A stretch of DNA of 64,000 nt from Streptomonospora nanhaiensis (GTDB lineage: Bacteria; Actinomycetota; Actinomycetes; Streptosporangiales; Streptosporangiaceae). Below are positions 17,675 to 25,243 of the stretch, piece by piece. The notes beneath the pieces were generated by a model. It did not search any database. It saw only the letters and a list, made by a program, of their open reading frames with translations, and was not told where the DNA came from. The position numbers were made by a program, and so were the translations under genes. Where the stretch lies: positions 2,480,001 to 2,544,000 of the forward strand of contig NZ_JACCFO010000001.1 in the NCBI RefSeq assembly GCF_013410565.1, given 5' to 3'. Positions within the stretch are counted from its first letter, which is position 1, and each line of letters begins with the position of its first letter.

Positions 17675-19903
17675 TCAGCCCGCCTGGTCGTCCTCGTCGG
17701 CGACGGCGGCGCGGCCGACCGCGGCTTGGAGGTCGGCGCGCTTGACGCCCTTGCGGGAGCCGCCGGCGCCGCGCTTGGTGATCTGCCCGGTGTGCACGCC
17801 GAAGGGCTTGAGCGCGGCGCTGAGCATGGTGGCCGCCCGGGTCTCATAGGCCCGGACCTGGTCGGGATCCATGTCCTGTACCGGGGTGTCGGTCTGGATC
17901 CAGGGGCCGTAGGTTTCGGGCCGGTAGGCCGCCAGCGCCTCGACCAGCCGCACCGAGTGCATGGTGTCCTCGCCGGTGGGCCACACCGCCACCAGGTGGT
18001 CGATCACGGTGGTGGTGTCCTCGGGCTCGATGGCCTGGCCGGCGGCCTCACCGGTCAGGGTGCCCGCAGCGGTGCGCAGCGCCAGGGCGCGCTTGCCGAT
18101 CTCGATGGCCTCGGCCTGCTCGATGAAGGCGGCCCGCACGATCTGGGTGTCGTGGGAGCTCTTGGCCAGCCACCCGGTGCCGGCCTCCTTCTTGGGGTCG
18201 AACATCGTGGCGCGCACGCCGTTCTTGTACATCGAGGTGCCCAGCACCATGTCGTTGGCCTGCTGGCCGGTCACCGCCAGGCAGAACCGGGTGGACACGT
18301 TGTCGCTGATGACCTTGGGCAGGGACTTGGCGTCGGGCCGCTGGGTGGTGATGACCAGGATGATGCCGTAGGCGCGGGCCTTGCGGATCAGGCGCCCGGC
18401 GATGTCGGCGGCCTCCTTGCCGAACTCCTCGTGCTCGAACAGGGTGTGGGCCTCGTCGAACACCGCCAGCAGCGGGTGCAGCCCCAGGTCCTTGCGCTTG
18501 GCCAGGTGCGGGTAGACCTTGCGGCCCTTGGGCACCTGGTCGGGCGGCAGGGCGGCGATGACCTCCTTGCGGCGCTTGAGCTCCTTCTCCAGCTTGCGCA
18601 GGGCGTCCAGCCCGGAGGCGCAGTGCTCGTCGTCGTCGCCGGAGACGTAGCGGTGGCACACGGGCTGGACGGGGTCCAGGTCACCGGAGCCCTTCATCTC
18701 ATAGACCCACATCTCGCAGTGGGGGTCCAGCGCCCCGGCCAGGGCCACGACCATCACGCCGCTGGTCTTGCCGGAGCCGGGCACCCCGCCCATCAGCAGG
18801 TTGGTGTACATCAGGTTCAGCCCGACGACCTGGCCGCGGGGGTTGAACCCGAAGGGGATGTCCTCGAACAGGTTGGTCTGGCCCGAGGTCATCAGCGGCC
18901 ACAGCCGCCGCGGGGAGCGGGCCGGGTCCTTCTTGGCCACCCACAGCACCAGCCGCCCCGGGTGGGCCTCGGGGTCGGATTCGGGCCACACCGTGGTCAG
19001 CGGGCGCCGCATCGCCGCGGCGAGCTTGGCGCGCTCCTCCAGAACCCGTTCGGCCAGGTGGCCGGGCGGAAGGTCGATCTCGGCACGCCAGCCGGGGCCG
19101 TCGGTCTGGATGGGGTTGACGAAGTCGACCCGCCCCTTGACACCCAGCGCCTCGATGGCCTGGACGACCTCGTCCGAGGTCAGCTCCCGCTGGAACTGCG
19201 GGGAGGTCCAGCGGTCGATGATGGGCTTGTCGGTGCTGGTGGACCCGGCCAGGCCCAGCGCGGCCAGCAGCGCCACCAGGCCCGCGCCCACCGCCCAGGA
19301 GGGCAGCAGCACCACGGCCGCCACCACGGCCAGCGCGGCGGGGGCGCCCACGGCCAGGGAGATGTTGCGGCGGGCGCGGGTGCGCTTGGTCTGGGTGGCC
19401 ACCAACTGCATCCAGGCGGCCGGGTCGCCGGAGCCGGCGGCGTGGGCCAGCACGGGCTTGGCTTCGACGTCGTTGAGCCAGCACAGCCAGCGGCGCAGCA
19501 GCCGGCCGATGCCCCGCGGGGACCGTCCGACCAGCCGCAGCAGGTAGATCGGGGAGCGGGTGGCCTGGTAGGCGCCCATGCGGGCGTAGTACTCCACGAT
19601 GAAGCGGGCGTTGTCGGTGAACTCCTGCCGGTTGCGCAGGTAGGAGGGGATGACGGCGGGCGCCTCAGCCAGGCGCGCCTGGTGGGTCTCCATCCACCCG
19701 GGCCGGTGCGGCGCGAGCGCGTCGACCCGCCGGGGCGCCTCCACCACTTCCCCCTCGACCGGTTCGCCGGGCTGGTCGGGGACCTCGGTGACGGTGGTGC
19801 GCCCGGCCGGCTGCTGGCCGGGGCGGGGGAAGGTGATGACCTCGCCGAGCGGACCACCGGGTGTGCGGCCGGTCTCCGGGGCGCGGTGGAACTCGGTGCT
19901 CAT
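17675..19903 (-). CDS. traB: FtsK/SpoIIIE-like conjugative DNA translocase
   Basis: A 742-residue motor expected to pump double-stranded element DNA through the hyphal septum or tip, the hallmark of AICE transfer. Seen: two hydrophobic segments around residues 190-230 (ALAVVAAVVLLPSW, AGLVALLAALGLAG), Walker A GGVPGSGKTSG near residue 374, Walker B region LLAVFDEAHTL, VITTQRPDAKSLP of the FtsK sensor segment, and a short C-terminal winged-helix-like region (ADLQAAVGRAAV). The start is ATG 19903, preceded by GGAGGTAGCACCACC, related to the repeated leader. It needs no other transfer protein in related plasmids, which fits the lack of secretion genes here. Confidence 0.92.
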   Translation of the reverse strand: MSTEFHRAPETGRTPGGPLGEVITFPRPGQQPAGRTTVTEVPDQPGEPVEGEVVEAPRRVDALAPHRPGWMETHQARLAEAPAVIPSYLRNRQEFTDNARFIVEYYARMGAYQATRSPIYLLRLVGRSPRGIGRLLRRWLCWLNDVEAKPVLAHAAGSGDPAAWMQLVATQTKRTRARRNISLAVGAPAALAVVAAVVLLPSWAVGAGLVALLAALGLAGSTSTDKPIIDRWTSPQFQRELTSDEVVQAIEALGVKGRVDFVNPIQTDGPGWRAEIDLPPGHLAERVLEERAKLAAAMRRPLTTVWPESDPEAHPGRLVLWVAKKDPARSPRRLWPLMTSGQTNLFEDIPFGFNPRGQVVGLNLMYTNLLMGGVPGSGKTSGVMVVALAGALDPHCEMWVYEMKGSGDLDPVQPVCHRYVSGDDDEHCASGLDALRKLEKELKRRKEVIAALPPDQVPKGRKVYPHLAKRKDLGLHPLLAVFDEAHTLFEHEEFGKEAADIAGRLIRKARAYGIILVITTQRPDAKSLPKVISDNVSTRFCLAVTGQQANDMVLGTSMYKNGVRATMFDPKKEAGTGWLAKSSHDTQIVRAAFIEQAEAIEIGKRALALRTAAGTLTGEAAGQAIEPEDTTTVIDHLVAVWPTGEDTMHSVRLVEALAAYRPETYGPWIQTDTPVQDMDPDQVRAYETRAATMLSAALKPFGVHTGQITKRGAGGSRKGVKRADLQAAVGRAAVADEDDQAG

Positions 19904-19999
19904 GGTGGTGCTACCTCCGGGTAGGTGAGCGGGCGGCGTCGAGGACACGGCAGAGATGGGCGCCGCCCGCGGGTGGGTGGTGGAGTGGTGGGGCCGCGC

Positions 20000-21172
20000 T
20001 CAGGCGGCGTCGTCGCGGGCAGCGGGCACGGCCGCCAGCGCGAGGGTCTCGGTGCGCTCCTCGCGCAGCGCCAGGACTCTTTTGGCCCTCTCGAACCCGA
20101 CCCCCAGGCACTTCTGGACGGCGGACACCGAGGGCTCGCGGTCCAGACGCGCGTCGGCGATCGCGGCGTCCAGCAGGTCGGCCAGGTCTTCGTCTGAGAG
20201 CTGCCTCGGCCGGGGCGGCGGCGTGCTCTTGAGAGCGGGCGGGAGCGTGGTGCCCCGGTCGGCGCGCGGCTTCTGAGGGCGCTTGGCAGCGGGTTCGGGA
20301 GCCTCTTCCGAAGAGGGCTGTCGGCCCTGCTCAGACGTCGAACGCCGGGGGCTCTCAGAAGTGCTCTTGGCAGAGGCGGTGATGGTCTTGCGGTGGGGCC
20401 GTGCCACCAGCGGCAGCAGCCGCGCCCCCTGGGGGGCGCGCACCCACTCAAGAGCGGGCGGCACCACCTCACGAGCACTCTGGGAAGCGGCCCCGGACGG
20501 ACTCTCAGAAGCACTCTCGGGAGTGCTGCTCAGAGAGGGCGCGGGAGTGCCATCAGGCAGCGTCCACGGATCGGCGGCGGCCACCCCGTCCTGCACGACA
20601 CTGATCAGGTAGGCGGTCCCGGCCGCGCCGAGCGGCCCCAGAGCGTGCCCGGCCAGGGACGCCAGTGCCGCACTATCCAGAGTGCTCGGCCAGTGGCCGG
20701 CCATGTTCAGCACGATGCTGGTGGACAGGGCGGCCCATTCGATGCGGGTGGCGCGGGAGTCCAGGTCCCCGCCCGCGCTCTGGAGCCGGGCGCGGATCAG
20801 GATCACCCCTACGACCAGCCCCAGCAGGCCGGGTTCGACCAGCCAGGCAGCCAGCGCGGCCGGGGAGTCGGGGTCCAGGCCGAGCATGGCGACCATCCCG
20901 GCCTGCACTCCGGCGGCCGACCAGCCCCCGAACGCTATGAGGACGGGCACCAGCACAGCCAGCGCCACGGTTCGCGTGCTAGCCACGCGCTGGGCGCGGG
21001 CCTCCCCGGACCCGGCCACGGTGTGGCGGGTGCGGGCCAGGGCTCCGGCGAGCTCCGCGCGTCGGCGGATCCGCTTGATCCGCACATCGGCGCGGACGCG
21101 GGCGCGGTCCTCGCGGCGCTCCAGGCGTTCACGCAGCCGCACCAGCTCCTCGGAAGCGGTGGGGGTGGTCAC
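20000..21172 (-). CDS. Spd-type membrane protein with long C-terminal tail (DUF2637-like)
   Basis: 390 residues: a charged coiled N-terminus (RLRERLERREDRARVRADVR), then about four transmembrane segments between residues 60 and 190 (TVALAVLVPVLIAFGG, GLLGLVVGVILI and others), then a Ser/Pro/Arg-rich linker and a C-terminal helical segment QLSDEDLADLLDAAIADARL ending in a helix-turn-helix-like part (SVSAVQKCLGVGFERAKRVL). Spd proteins support spread of AICE and plasmid DNA between hyphal compartments. The start is GTG 21172, overlapping the next gene. Confidence 0.75.
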   Translation of the reverse strand: MTTPTASEELVRLRERLERREDRARVRADVRIKRIRRRAELAGALARTRHTVAGSGEARAQRVASTRTVALAVLVPVLIAFGGWSAAGVQAGMVAMLGLDPDSPAALAAWLVEPGLLGLVVGVILIRARLQSAGGDLDSRATRIEWAALSTSIVLNMAGHWPSTLDSAALASLAGHALGPLGAAGTAYLISVVQDGVAAADPWTLPDGTPAPSLSSTPESASESPSGAASQSAREVVPPALEWVRAPQGARLLPLVARPHRKTITASAKSTSESPRRSTSEQGRQPSSEEAPEPAAKRPQKPRADRGTTLPPALKSTPPPRPRQLSDEDLADLLDAAIADARLDREPSVSAVQKCLGVGFERAKRVLALREERTETLALAAVPAARDDAA

Positions 21173-21354
21173 GGCCCACCTCCGGGCGGGGCGGTGACGG
21201 CGCGCACGATGCCGGTCGCCGCGGCGTCCAGCGCCAGTGAGGCCCCGGCCAGCGGCAGCGCGACCAGCCGCAGCACCAGCACGGTGATCGCGGCCAGCAG
21301 CAGCAGGGCCACCGCCGCGAACCCGGCGTCGCGGATCATTTCCAGGGTGGTCAC
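21169..21354 (-). CDS. Small membrane protein of 61 residues (Spd-like)
   Basis: Starts at GTG 21354 with GAGGAGG upstream. It has one long hydrophobic helix (AAVALLLLAAITVLVLRLVA) and a second amphipathic part ending in TGIVRAVTAPPGGGP. Overlaps both neighbours by four bases. The neighbours and topology suggest a spread accessory protein; sequence alone does not prove it. Confidence 0.7.
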   Translation of the reverse strand: MTTLEMIRDAGFAAVALLLLAAITVLVLRLVALPLAGASLALDAAATGIVRAVTAPPGGGP

Positions 21355-21479
21355 GGCGCCTCCTCGGGGGCGAGGTCGTCGCGGTCCTGGGGGGCGCACC
21401 AGACGCGCGCCAGCAGGGCCACGGCGCTCCGCTGGCGTTCACGGGCCGACGCCTGGCGCTCGTGGGTGGATGCGGTCAT
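21351..21479 (-). CDS. Arg/Ala-rich 42-residue protein, unknown
   Basis: Begins at ATG 21479 directly after repeated leader copy 2. Basic and helical (HERQASARERQRSAVALLAR), with the ending APQDRDDLAPEEAP. Stop overlaps the next start. No family recognised. Confidence 0.6.
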   Translation of the reverse strand: MTASTHERQASARERQRSAVALLARVWCAPQDRDDLAPEEAP

Positions 21480-21542
21480 GATGGTGGTGCTCCTCTCTGG
21501 GAGTAGCGGCCCCGGCGGTCCTGGAAGGCAGGCCGGGGCCGC
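21480..21542 (-). promoter_or_regulatory. Repeated hairpin leader, copy 2
   Basis: An 11-bp stem (21506-21516 with 21532-21542) followed by GGAGCACCACC and the ATG of the 42-residue gene. Same design as copy 1 with a different loop. Confidence 0.65.
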
Positions 21543-21613
21543 GTTCTTCGCTCGGGTGAACCGTGGTTTCCCCGCCCCGCCCGACGACATCGGGCGGGAC
21601 AGGCGCGCCAGGG

Positions 21614-22063
21614 TCAGCGGCCGCACGCGGCCCGCGCGTCGCGGATGATCTGGTCGATCTCGGGCACCGTCAGCCCGTACCGGGTCCGCAGCAGGAAGTC
21701 GAGATCAGCCAGCGACAGGTAGGTCGGCCCGAGGTAGAACCACACCGGCGGACCCTCCTCGGCCACGACCGGCGGCACCTCGAACGCAGAGGGCGGCATG
21801 AGCGGGATCGCCGCGGCGATCTGCGCCCAGTCGCCGGCCTCGGCGCCGTCCGCGCTGGGCGAACTGCCGGCCAACTCGAACGCGCGGTCCAGCGACGCGG
21901 CGGCGGCCCGGGAGCGGCGGGCAAGCAATTCCTCGCGTGTGGCGGGGGTGCTTTCGGGGTGCTCCTCCACCGGCTTCGGAGACGCCGGTGCCATGGGCGG
22001 CGCGGTGCGGCGCGGCACCCGACGCGGCTTCAAGACCATCGGGGGTTTATCGGACAAGCTCAC
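21614..22063 (-). CDS. 149-residue element protein, unknown
   Basis: Starts at GTG 22063, set by the leader copy 3. The N-terminal 50 residues are Pro/Arg-rich and probably disordered, followed by a helix REELLARRSRAAAASLDRAF and a C-terminal part (VWFYLGPTYLSLADLDFLLR, then VPEIDQIIRDARAACGR) that looks like a small folded domain. No family recognised. Its place between NUDIX and Spd genes suggests an element-spread or maintenance function. Confidence 0.65.
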   Translation of the reverse strand: MSLSDKPPMVLKPRRVPRRTAPPMAPASPKPVEEHPESTPATREELLARRSRAAAASLDRAFELAGSSPSADGAEAGDWAQIAAAIPLMPPSAFEVPPVVAEEGPPVWFYLGPTYLSLADLDFLLRTRYGLTVPEIDQIIRDARAACGR

Positions 22064-22126
22064 GACGGTGGTGCTCCTATCTGCGAGTAGCGGCCTGGCG
22101 GCACTTGGTAGGCGAGCCGGGGCTGC
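22064..22126 (-). promoter_or_regulatory. Repeated hairpin leader, copy 3 (degenerate)
   Basis: Shares GGAGCACCACC and the hairpin position with copies 1 and 2, but the stem (22116-22126 with 22090-22099) has mismatches and the start codon is GTG. Confidence 0.55.
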
Positions 22127-22136
22127 GGCTTCCGGG

Positions 22137-22736
22137 TCATGAACAGGCGGCGAGCTGGGCGGCGGGCACCAGGCCCTCGTCCTCGCCCAGCCAGTACTCC
22201 TGGGGCGGGGTGGTGTAGAGGCGTCGGGCCAAAGCGCGGCCGGTCTGGGTGACCTCCAGCCGCCCAGCGGCGTGCAGGAGTTCGAGCCAGACCGGCTCCA
22301 GGCCGGGGGACTCTTCGAACTCCTGGTCGCTGATCTCGCCGCGGGCGTAGGCGAGCGTGCGGGAGGCCAGCTCGCAGACCTGAGCGGGCGTGTACCACGC
22401 GGCTCCCCGGGTCTCCACGGGGTCGGGCGCCAGGGCACCGCTGACGCCTGCGACGGCCAACACCCAGTGGTGGCCGGGAATCGACGCCGGCGGGGACGCG
22501 CACACGTTCGGCAGCCATCCGCGCCAGACCTCCCGGCGGGAGATCGCGTCCAGCCCGGTCTCTTCGCGGACCTCGGCGACCAGCGCGGCCATGGGGTCGG
22601 TGTGCTCATCGGCGATGTGGCCGGCCACCGGGGCGACCCCCACCGGGAACCAGCCGCGGGTGATCATCAGCAGGTTGTCGGCCTTGTCGGTGACGATGAC
22701 GCCGACACTGGTACCGCAGCAACGGGACCTGAGCAT
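22137..22736 (-). CDS. NUDIX hydrolase
   Basis: 199 residues. The Nudix box spans about residues 39-61 (GHIADEHTDP, then EVREETGLD), giving the Mg-binding Glu residues, in a fold that starts with SVGVIVTDKADNLLMITRG. The C-terminal 70 residues resemble a winged helix (GRLEVTQTGRALARRLYTTP). NUDIX proteins recur in pSAM2-like elements, where they affect transfer signalling; the substrate here is unknown. The start is ATG 22736, with AAGGAGAA upstream. Confidence 0.88.
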   Translation of the reverse strand: MLRSRCCGTSVGVIVTDKADNLLMITRGWFPVGVAPVAGHIADEHTDPMAALVAEVREETGLDAISRREVWRGWLPNVCASPPASIPGHHWVLAVAGVSGALAPDPVETRGAAWYTPAQVCELASRTLAYARGEISDQEFEESPGLEPVWLELLHAAGRLEVTQTGRALARRLYTTPPQEYWLGEDEGLVPAAQLAACS

Positions 22737-22773
22737 GAGTTCTCCTTGGCGGTGTAGAGGCGCGGACCGGGCT

Positions 22774-22819
22774 GGTCCCCCCACCGACCGCCCCGCGCGG
22801 GGCGGTCGGCAGAGGCACC
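22774..22819 (-). repeat. Intergenic hairpin family, copy B
   Basis: A perfect 26-base palindrome (22784-22809) between GGTCCCCCC and AGAGGCACC. Lies between the Thr-rich gene and the NUDIX gene. Confidence 0.75.
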
Positions 22820-22828
22820 GGCCGGTCG

Positions 22829-23020
22829 TCACCACCAGCCGTTGACGACGACCGTCGAGTCCGACACCGACCCGGCCTGGATGCCCACCACCCCGCTCCC
22901 GGAGACGGTGGACGTGCTGGTGCTGACCACGTTGCCGTCGGCGTCGTAGGTGGTGGTCGTGGTGGTGACGGAGCCGTCGGGGTGGGTCGTCTTGGTGGTC
23001 TGCGTCTTGTTCTTCGCCAT
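22829..23020 (-). CDS. Thr/Ser/Val-rich 63-residue protein, unknown
   Basis: Almost entirely made of short beta-prone repeats: DGSVTTTTTTYDADGNV, then VSTSTSTVSGSGVVG and a tail with VSDSTVVVNGWW. The composition resembles a small secreted or surface beta-repeat, but there is no signal peptide (start MAKNKTQTTK). Start ATG 23020 follows GAGGAGAAACCCC. Codon use fits the neighbours, so it is probably a real gene. Confidence 0.65.
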   Translation of the reverse strand: MAKNKTQTTKTTHPDGSVTTTTTTYDADGNVVSTSTSTVSGSGVVGIQAGSVSDSTVVVNGWW

Positions 23021-23064
23021 GGGGTTTCTCCTCATTGGTCCTGGTGGCCGTCCGCTCATCGGTC

Positions 23065-23109
23065 GGTCCCCCCGCCGCCCGCGCACAGCGGGGCGGGCGG
23101 CAGAGGCAC
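23065..23109 (-). repeat. Intergenic hairpin family, copy C
   Basis: Nine-base stem GCCGCCCGC/GCGGGCGGC with a 10-base loop between the shared flanks. Confidence 0.7.
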
Positions 23110-23122
23110 AGGCCAGGCCGGG

Positions 23123-23293
23123 CTACTTGTTCCTGCGTGCCTCGCGCGCCTTGTTGTTGAGGCGGATGGCCTCTGTGTGGTTGGCGTCGGCCAGGAAGCG
23201 GTCTCCGGCCTGGCGCGCGGTGTACGCCTGCTCAGCGTGGTGGGCGGCCTTCTCGCGCAACTCCTGCTCGGTGGTGGGGTCGTTCTTGGCCAT
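23123..23293 (-). CDS. Helical 56-residue protein, unknown
   Basis: Charged, helix-rich sequence (EQELREKAAHHAEQAYTARQ, LADANHTEAIRLNNKAREAR) starting at ATG 23293 with GAGAGGAG upstream. It begins with the same MAKN as its neighbour downstream. No family recognised; small helical proteins like this are common between hairpins in this operon. Confidence 0.65.
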   Translation of the reverse strand: MAKNDPTTEQELREKAAHHAEQAYTARQAGDRFLADANHTEAIRLNNKAREARRNK

Positions 23294-23330
23294 GTCGGCT
23301 CCTCTCCGTGCGGCCGTCCGTGTCTCGGCC

Positions 23331-23373
23331 GGTCCCCCCGCCGCCCACCCGCTGGGGTGGGCGGCAGAGGCAC
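23331..23373 (-). repeat. Intergenic hairpin family, copy D
   Basis: Eleven-base stem GCCGCCCACCC/GGGTGGGCGGC, loop GCTG, between GGTCCCCCC and AGAGGCAC. Confidence 0.75.
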
Positions 23374-23381
23374 AGGCCGGG

Positions 23382-23909
23382 TCAAGCGGCGGTGCGGGCC
23401 TCAGCGCGGCGGGCGACCCGGGAGACCACATCGGCCACGACCAGCAGCGCCAGGCAGGCGGCGGTGATCGCGCCCGCCAGCGGCAGCGGCGCCGCGGCGA
23501 TCAGAGCCGAGGGCACCAGCCAGGCCACGTGCCACGCCTGGTCCAGGTGAGCCGCCCCGCCGTTGTCGTAGAAGCCGCGCTTGGCGGTCAGCGGCTCGGT
23601 GGCCACCACCAGGCCCCGCAGGGTGAACCGGCGGTCCGCCCAGTAGTGGGAGAGCGCGTTGAGGGCCAGCCCCAAGCCCACAGCGGCCGGGGACACCTCC
23701 ACTCCGGTGAGGGCGATCACCAGCACCAGCAGCAGCCCCTGGGCGGCGGTGAGCGTGGAGACGTGGCCGGCGCAGGCGGTGCGCCCGGCCCGGCCGCACC
23801 CGCCCTTGGCCTGGGCCTGGCGGTCGGACTGGAGCCAGTAGTCGCCCAGGTGGTGCCCGGCGAACAGCGCCAGGGCTGCGGCGGTGAAGACGGTGATGTC
23901 GACGTGCAT
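23382..23909 (-). CDS. Membrane protein of 175 residues (DUF3307-like)
   Basis: Begins MHVDITVFTAAALALFAGHH, then LGDYWLQSDRQAQAKG, which resembles the DUF3307 signature of a polar helix with a His/Asp pair. About four hydrophobic segments follow (QGLLLVLVIALTGV, AAVGLGLALNALSHY, and two near the end). Several His and Asp residues in the second half (SHYWADRR, HLDQAWH) could bind metal. Function unknown. Probably part of the membrane set that supports transfer or host interaction. Confidence 0.7.
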   Translation of the reverse strand: MHVDITVFTAAALALFAGHHLGDYWLQSDRQAQAKGGCGRAGRTACAGHVSTLTAAQGLLLVLVIALTGVEVSPAAVGLGLALNALSHYWADRRFTLRGLVVATEPLTAKRGFYDNGGAAHLDQAWHVAWLVPSALIAAAPLPLAGAITAACLALLVVADVVSRVARRAEARTAA

Positions 23910-23933
23910 CAGCGTGCCTTTCTGATTCGGGGG

Positions 23934-24101
23934 TCAGCGGGTGAAGTGGATGCCGCCGGTGATGGTGTCGGCCTGGACCGTCACCGGCCCCTCGTAGGTC
24001 TCGTGGGTGCCGTCGGGGCGGACGACCACGGTGATGCCGTTGACCGACTCCAGGCGGTGGATCGGGCCGATCACGACGGTGGGCTGGTCGCTGTGGGACA
24101 C
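23934..24101 (-). CDS. Beta-rich 55-residue protein, unknown
   Basis: Starts at GTG 24101 with AAGGAG eight bases upstream. Short strands such as VVIGPIHRLESVNGITVVV and YEGPVTVQADTITGGIHF suggest a small beta barrel. No family recognised. Confidence 0.62.
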   Translation of the reverse strand: MSHSDQPTVVIGPIHRLESVNGITVVVRPDGTHETYEGPVTVQADTITGGIHFTR

Positions 24102-24129
24102 GGGTGGCTCCTTGATCTGAAAGCGGGTG

Positions 24130-24173
24130 GTCCCCCCGCCGCCCACCCCAGCGGGTGGGCGGCAGAGGCACCG
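24130..24173 (-). repeat. Intergenic hairpin family, copy E
   Basis: Same eleven-base stem as copy D but with the loop CAGC. Flanks GGTCCCCCC and AGAGGCACC. Confidence 0.75.
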
Positions 24174-24179
24174 GCCGAA

Positions 24180-24455
24180 TCAGGCGAGGGTGCACTCCCG
24201 CACGTCGTCTACGTGCACCATCAGGTCCCGGCCGTCGCCGTACTGGCGCTCGATCCAGAGATGGCCGGGCAGGGCGGTGGCCACGTGGAGGATGCCCCGG
24301 TACGCAGTGCCGCTGTCGTCGCGGCGGATCCAGACATCGCACCCCTCCAGGTGCCCGTAGGTCTGCCGGGCGCGCGCCAACGCGGACGCGCACACGCACC
24401 GGATGGGGGCCTCGCCCTGCGCGACAGGGTTGTTGGTGTTGTGCTGGTCGGACAT
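24180..24455 (-). CDS. 91-residue protein, unknown
   Basis: Mixed alpha/beta sequence with CVCASALARARQTYGHLEG, then beta-like YRGILHVATALPGHLWIERQ and ending HVDDVRECTLA. Starts at ATG 24455 with GAGGAGCAGC upstream. No family recognised. Confidence 0.65.
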   Translation of the reverse strand: MSDQHNTNNPVAQGEAPIRCVCASALARARQTYGHLEGCDVWIRRDDSGTAYRGILHVATALPGHLWIERQYGDGRDLMVHVDDVRECTLA

Positions 24456-24489
24456 GCTGCTCCTCGTGCTCTCGGGTGCGGACCTGACC

Positions 24490-24533
24490 GGTCCCCCCGC
24501 CGCCCACCCACTGGGGTGGACGACAGAGGCACC
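24490..24533 (-). repeat. Intergenic hairpin family, copy F
   Basis: One arm is GCCGCCCACCC and the other GGGTGGACGAC. The two changes give G-U pairs only in the minus-strand transcript and A-C mismatches in the opposite one, indicating that the minus-strand RNA is the functional form. Confidence 0.75.
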
Positions 24534-24539
24534 GGCCGC

Positions 24540-24689
24540 TCAGCGGCCAGCGCACTTCCCGCAGACCGGCACCGGCAGGTCCGGGCCGCAGGGATAGGTG
24601 ATGAGCAGCGCCTCAGCGCCGCAGTAGGAGCAGGTCTCCTTTGCGTACACGCAGTGGCTCAGGCGCCCGGGCGGGGACAGGGCTAGCAT
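24540..24689 (-). CDS. Zinc-ribbon microprotein of 49 residues
   Basis: Short gene from ATG 24689 to TGA 24540. The protein carries CVYAKETCSYCGAE, then PVPVCGKCAGR, so two CxxC knuckles plus two further Cys, typical of a small zinc ribbon. It starts MLALSPPGRLSH. It ends seven bases before hairpin copy F. Such microproteins are often partners of DNA- or RNA-binding complexes; specific function unknown. Confidence 0.6.
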   Translation of the reverse strand: MLALSPPGRLSHCVYAKETCSYCGAEALLITYPCGPDLPVPVCGKCAGR

Positions 24690-24755
24690 GGGCGACTCCG
24701 GATCGAGTGCGGTTCGGTGTGGGCCTCACCCGGCTGTCCAGGCGATGGGTGGGGC

Positions 24756-24830
24756 CTACTTTGTGGGCGGGGCGCCGTTCTGCTCGCGGACCTCGCGCTC
24801 GTACATCTCGCGCTCCTCCTCCCGGGTCAT
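24756..24830 (-). CDS. Possible 24-residue charged peptide
   Basis: From ATG 24830 to TAG 24756. Sequence MTREEEREMYEREVREQ plus a short Pro-containing tail. The helical charged pattern looks like protein rather than noise, but the ribosome site is weak. An overlapping GTG-started frame with a better Shine-Dalgarno (GGAGGAGAGG) exists, so the true product here is uncertain. Confidence 0.35.
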   Translation of the reverse strand: MTREEEREMYEREVREQNGAPPTK

Positions 24831-24886
24831 GCCGGCATCGGCGGTCAGCCGCACACAGCCTCACCTCCTCTCCTCCATCGCGGGCC

Positions 24887-24926
24887 GGTCTCCCCGCCGC
24901 CCCCGGCTCGGGGCGGCAGAGGCACC
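24887..24926 (-). repeat. Intergenic hairpin family, copy G
   Basis: Eight-base stem GCCGCCCC/GGGGCGGC with flanks GGTCTCCCC and AGAGGCACC. The most divergent copy. Confidence 0.65.
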
Positions 24927-24934
24927 AGCCCGCT

Positions 24935-25159
24935 TCACGCGACAAGGTCCTCCGGGTCGGTCTCGAACCACTCGTCGCCGCCGCCGGCCGCGTACTCGTC
25001 GGCCAGGTCGGCGGTGATGTCGGCGAACGCGGCCTGGCGGGCGCGGTAGTCGGCGTAGCTCTCGTTGATGCGGCGGGGGCCGGCCATCTCGGCCAGCAGC
25101 GCCGGAGCGATCAGGCTGGTGAGGACCACCGGTTCGGCGGGATCGGCGGGGACGGGCAT
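24935..25159 (-). CDS. 74-residue acidic protein, unknown
   Basis: Starts at ATG 25159. N-terminal part hydrophobic (VVLTSLIAPALLAEMAG), then INESYADYRARQAAFADITA and an acidic end GGDEWFETDPEDLVA. Sequence gives no family. Context: within the small-gene operon, between two hairpins. Confidence 0.62.
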   Translation of the reverse strand: MPVPADPAEPVVLTSLIAPALLAEMAGPRRINESYADYRARQAAFADITADLADEYAAGGGDEWFETDPEDLVA

Positions 25160-25194
25160 GTCTCTCTCCTGGTGGGTGGATCCGGCAAGCAGCA

Positions 25195-25222
25195 GGGCCG
25201 CCCGCGAACGCGCGGGCGGCCC
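25195..25222 (-). repeat. Intergenic hairpin with other flanks
   Basis: Twelve-base perfect stem GGGCCGCCCGCG/CGCGGGCGGCCC, loop AACG, between the first two small genes of the leftward operon. Lacks the GGTCCCCCC flank of copies A-G. Confidence 0.65.
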
Positions 25223-25243
25223 GCTCGGGTTGGTGTGCGGCGG

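Noticed and set aside
24613-24861. GTG-started Arg-rich frame across the zinc-ribbon gene
   Set aside because: It overlaps the better supported zinc-ribbon microprotein and has shadow-like composition; a good ribosome site alone is not enough.
22774-24926. CRISPR array
   Set aside because: The repeats are irregularly spaced by whole genes, form hairpins and have variable stems; there are no spacers and no cas genes.
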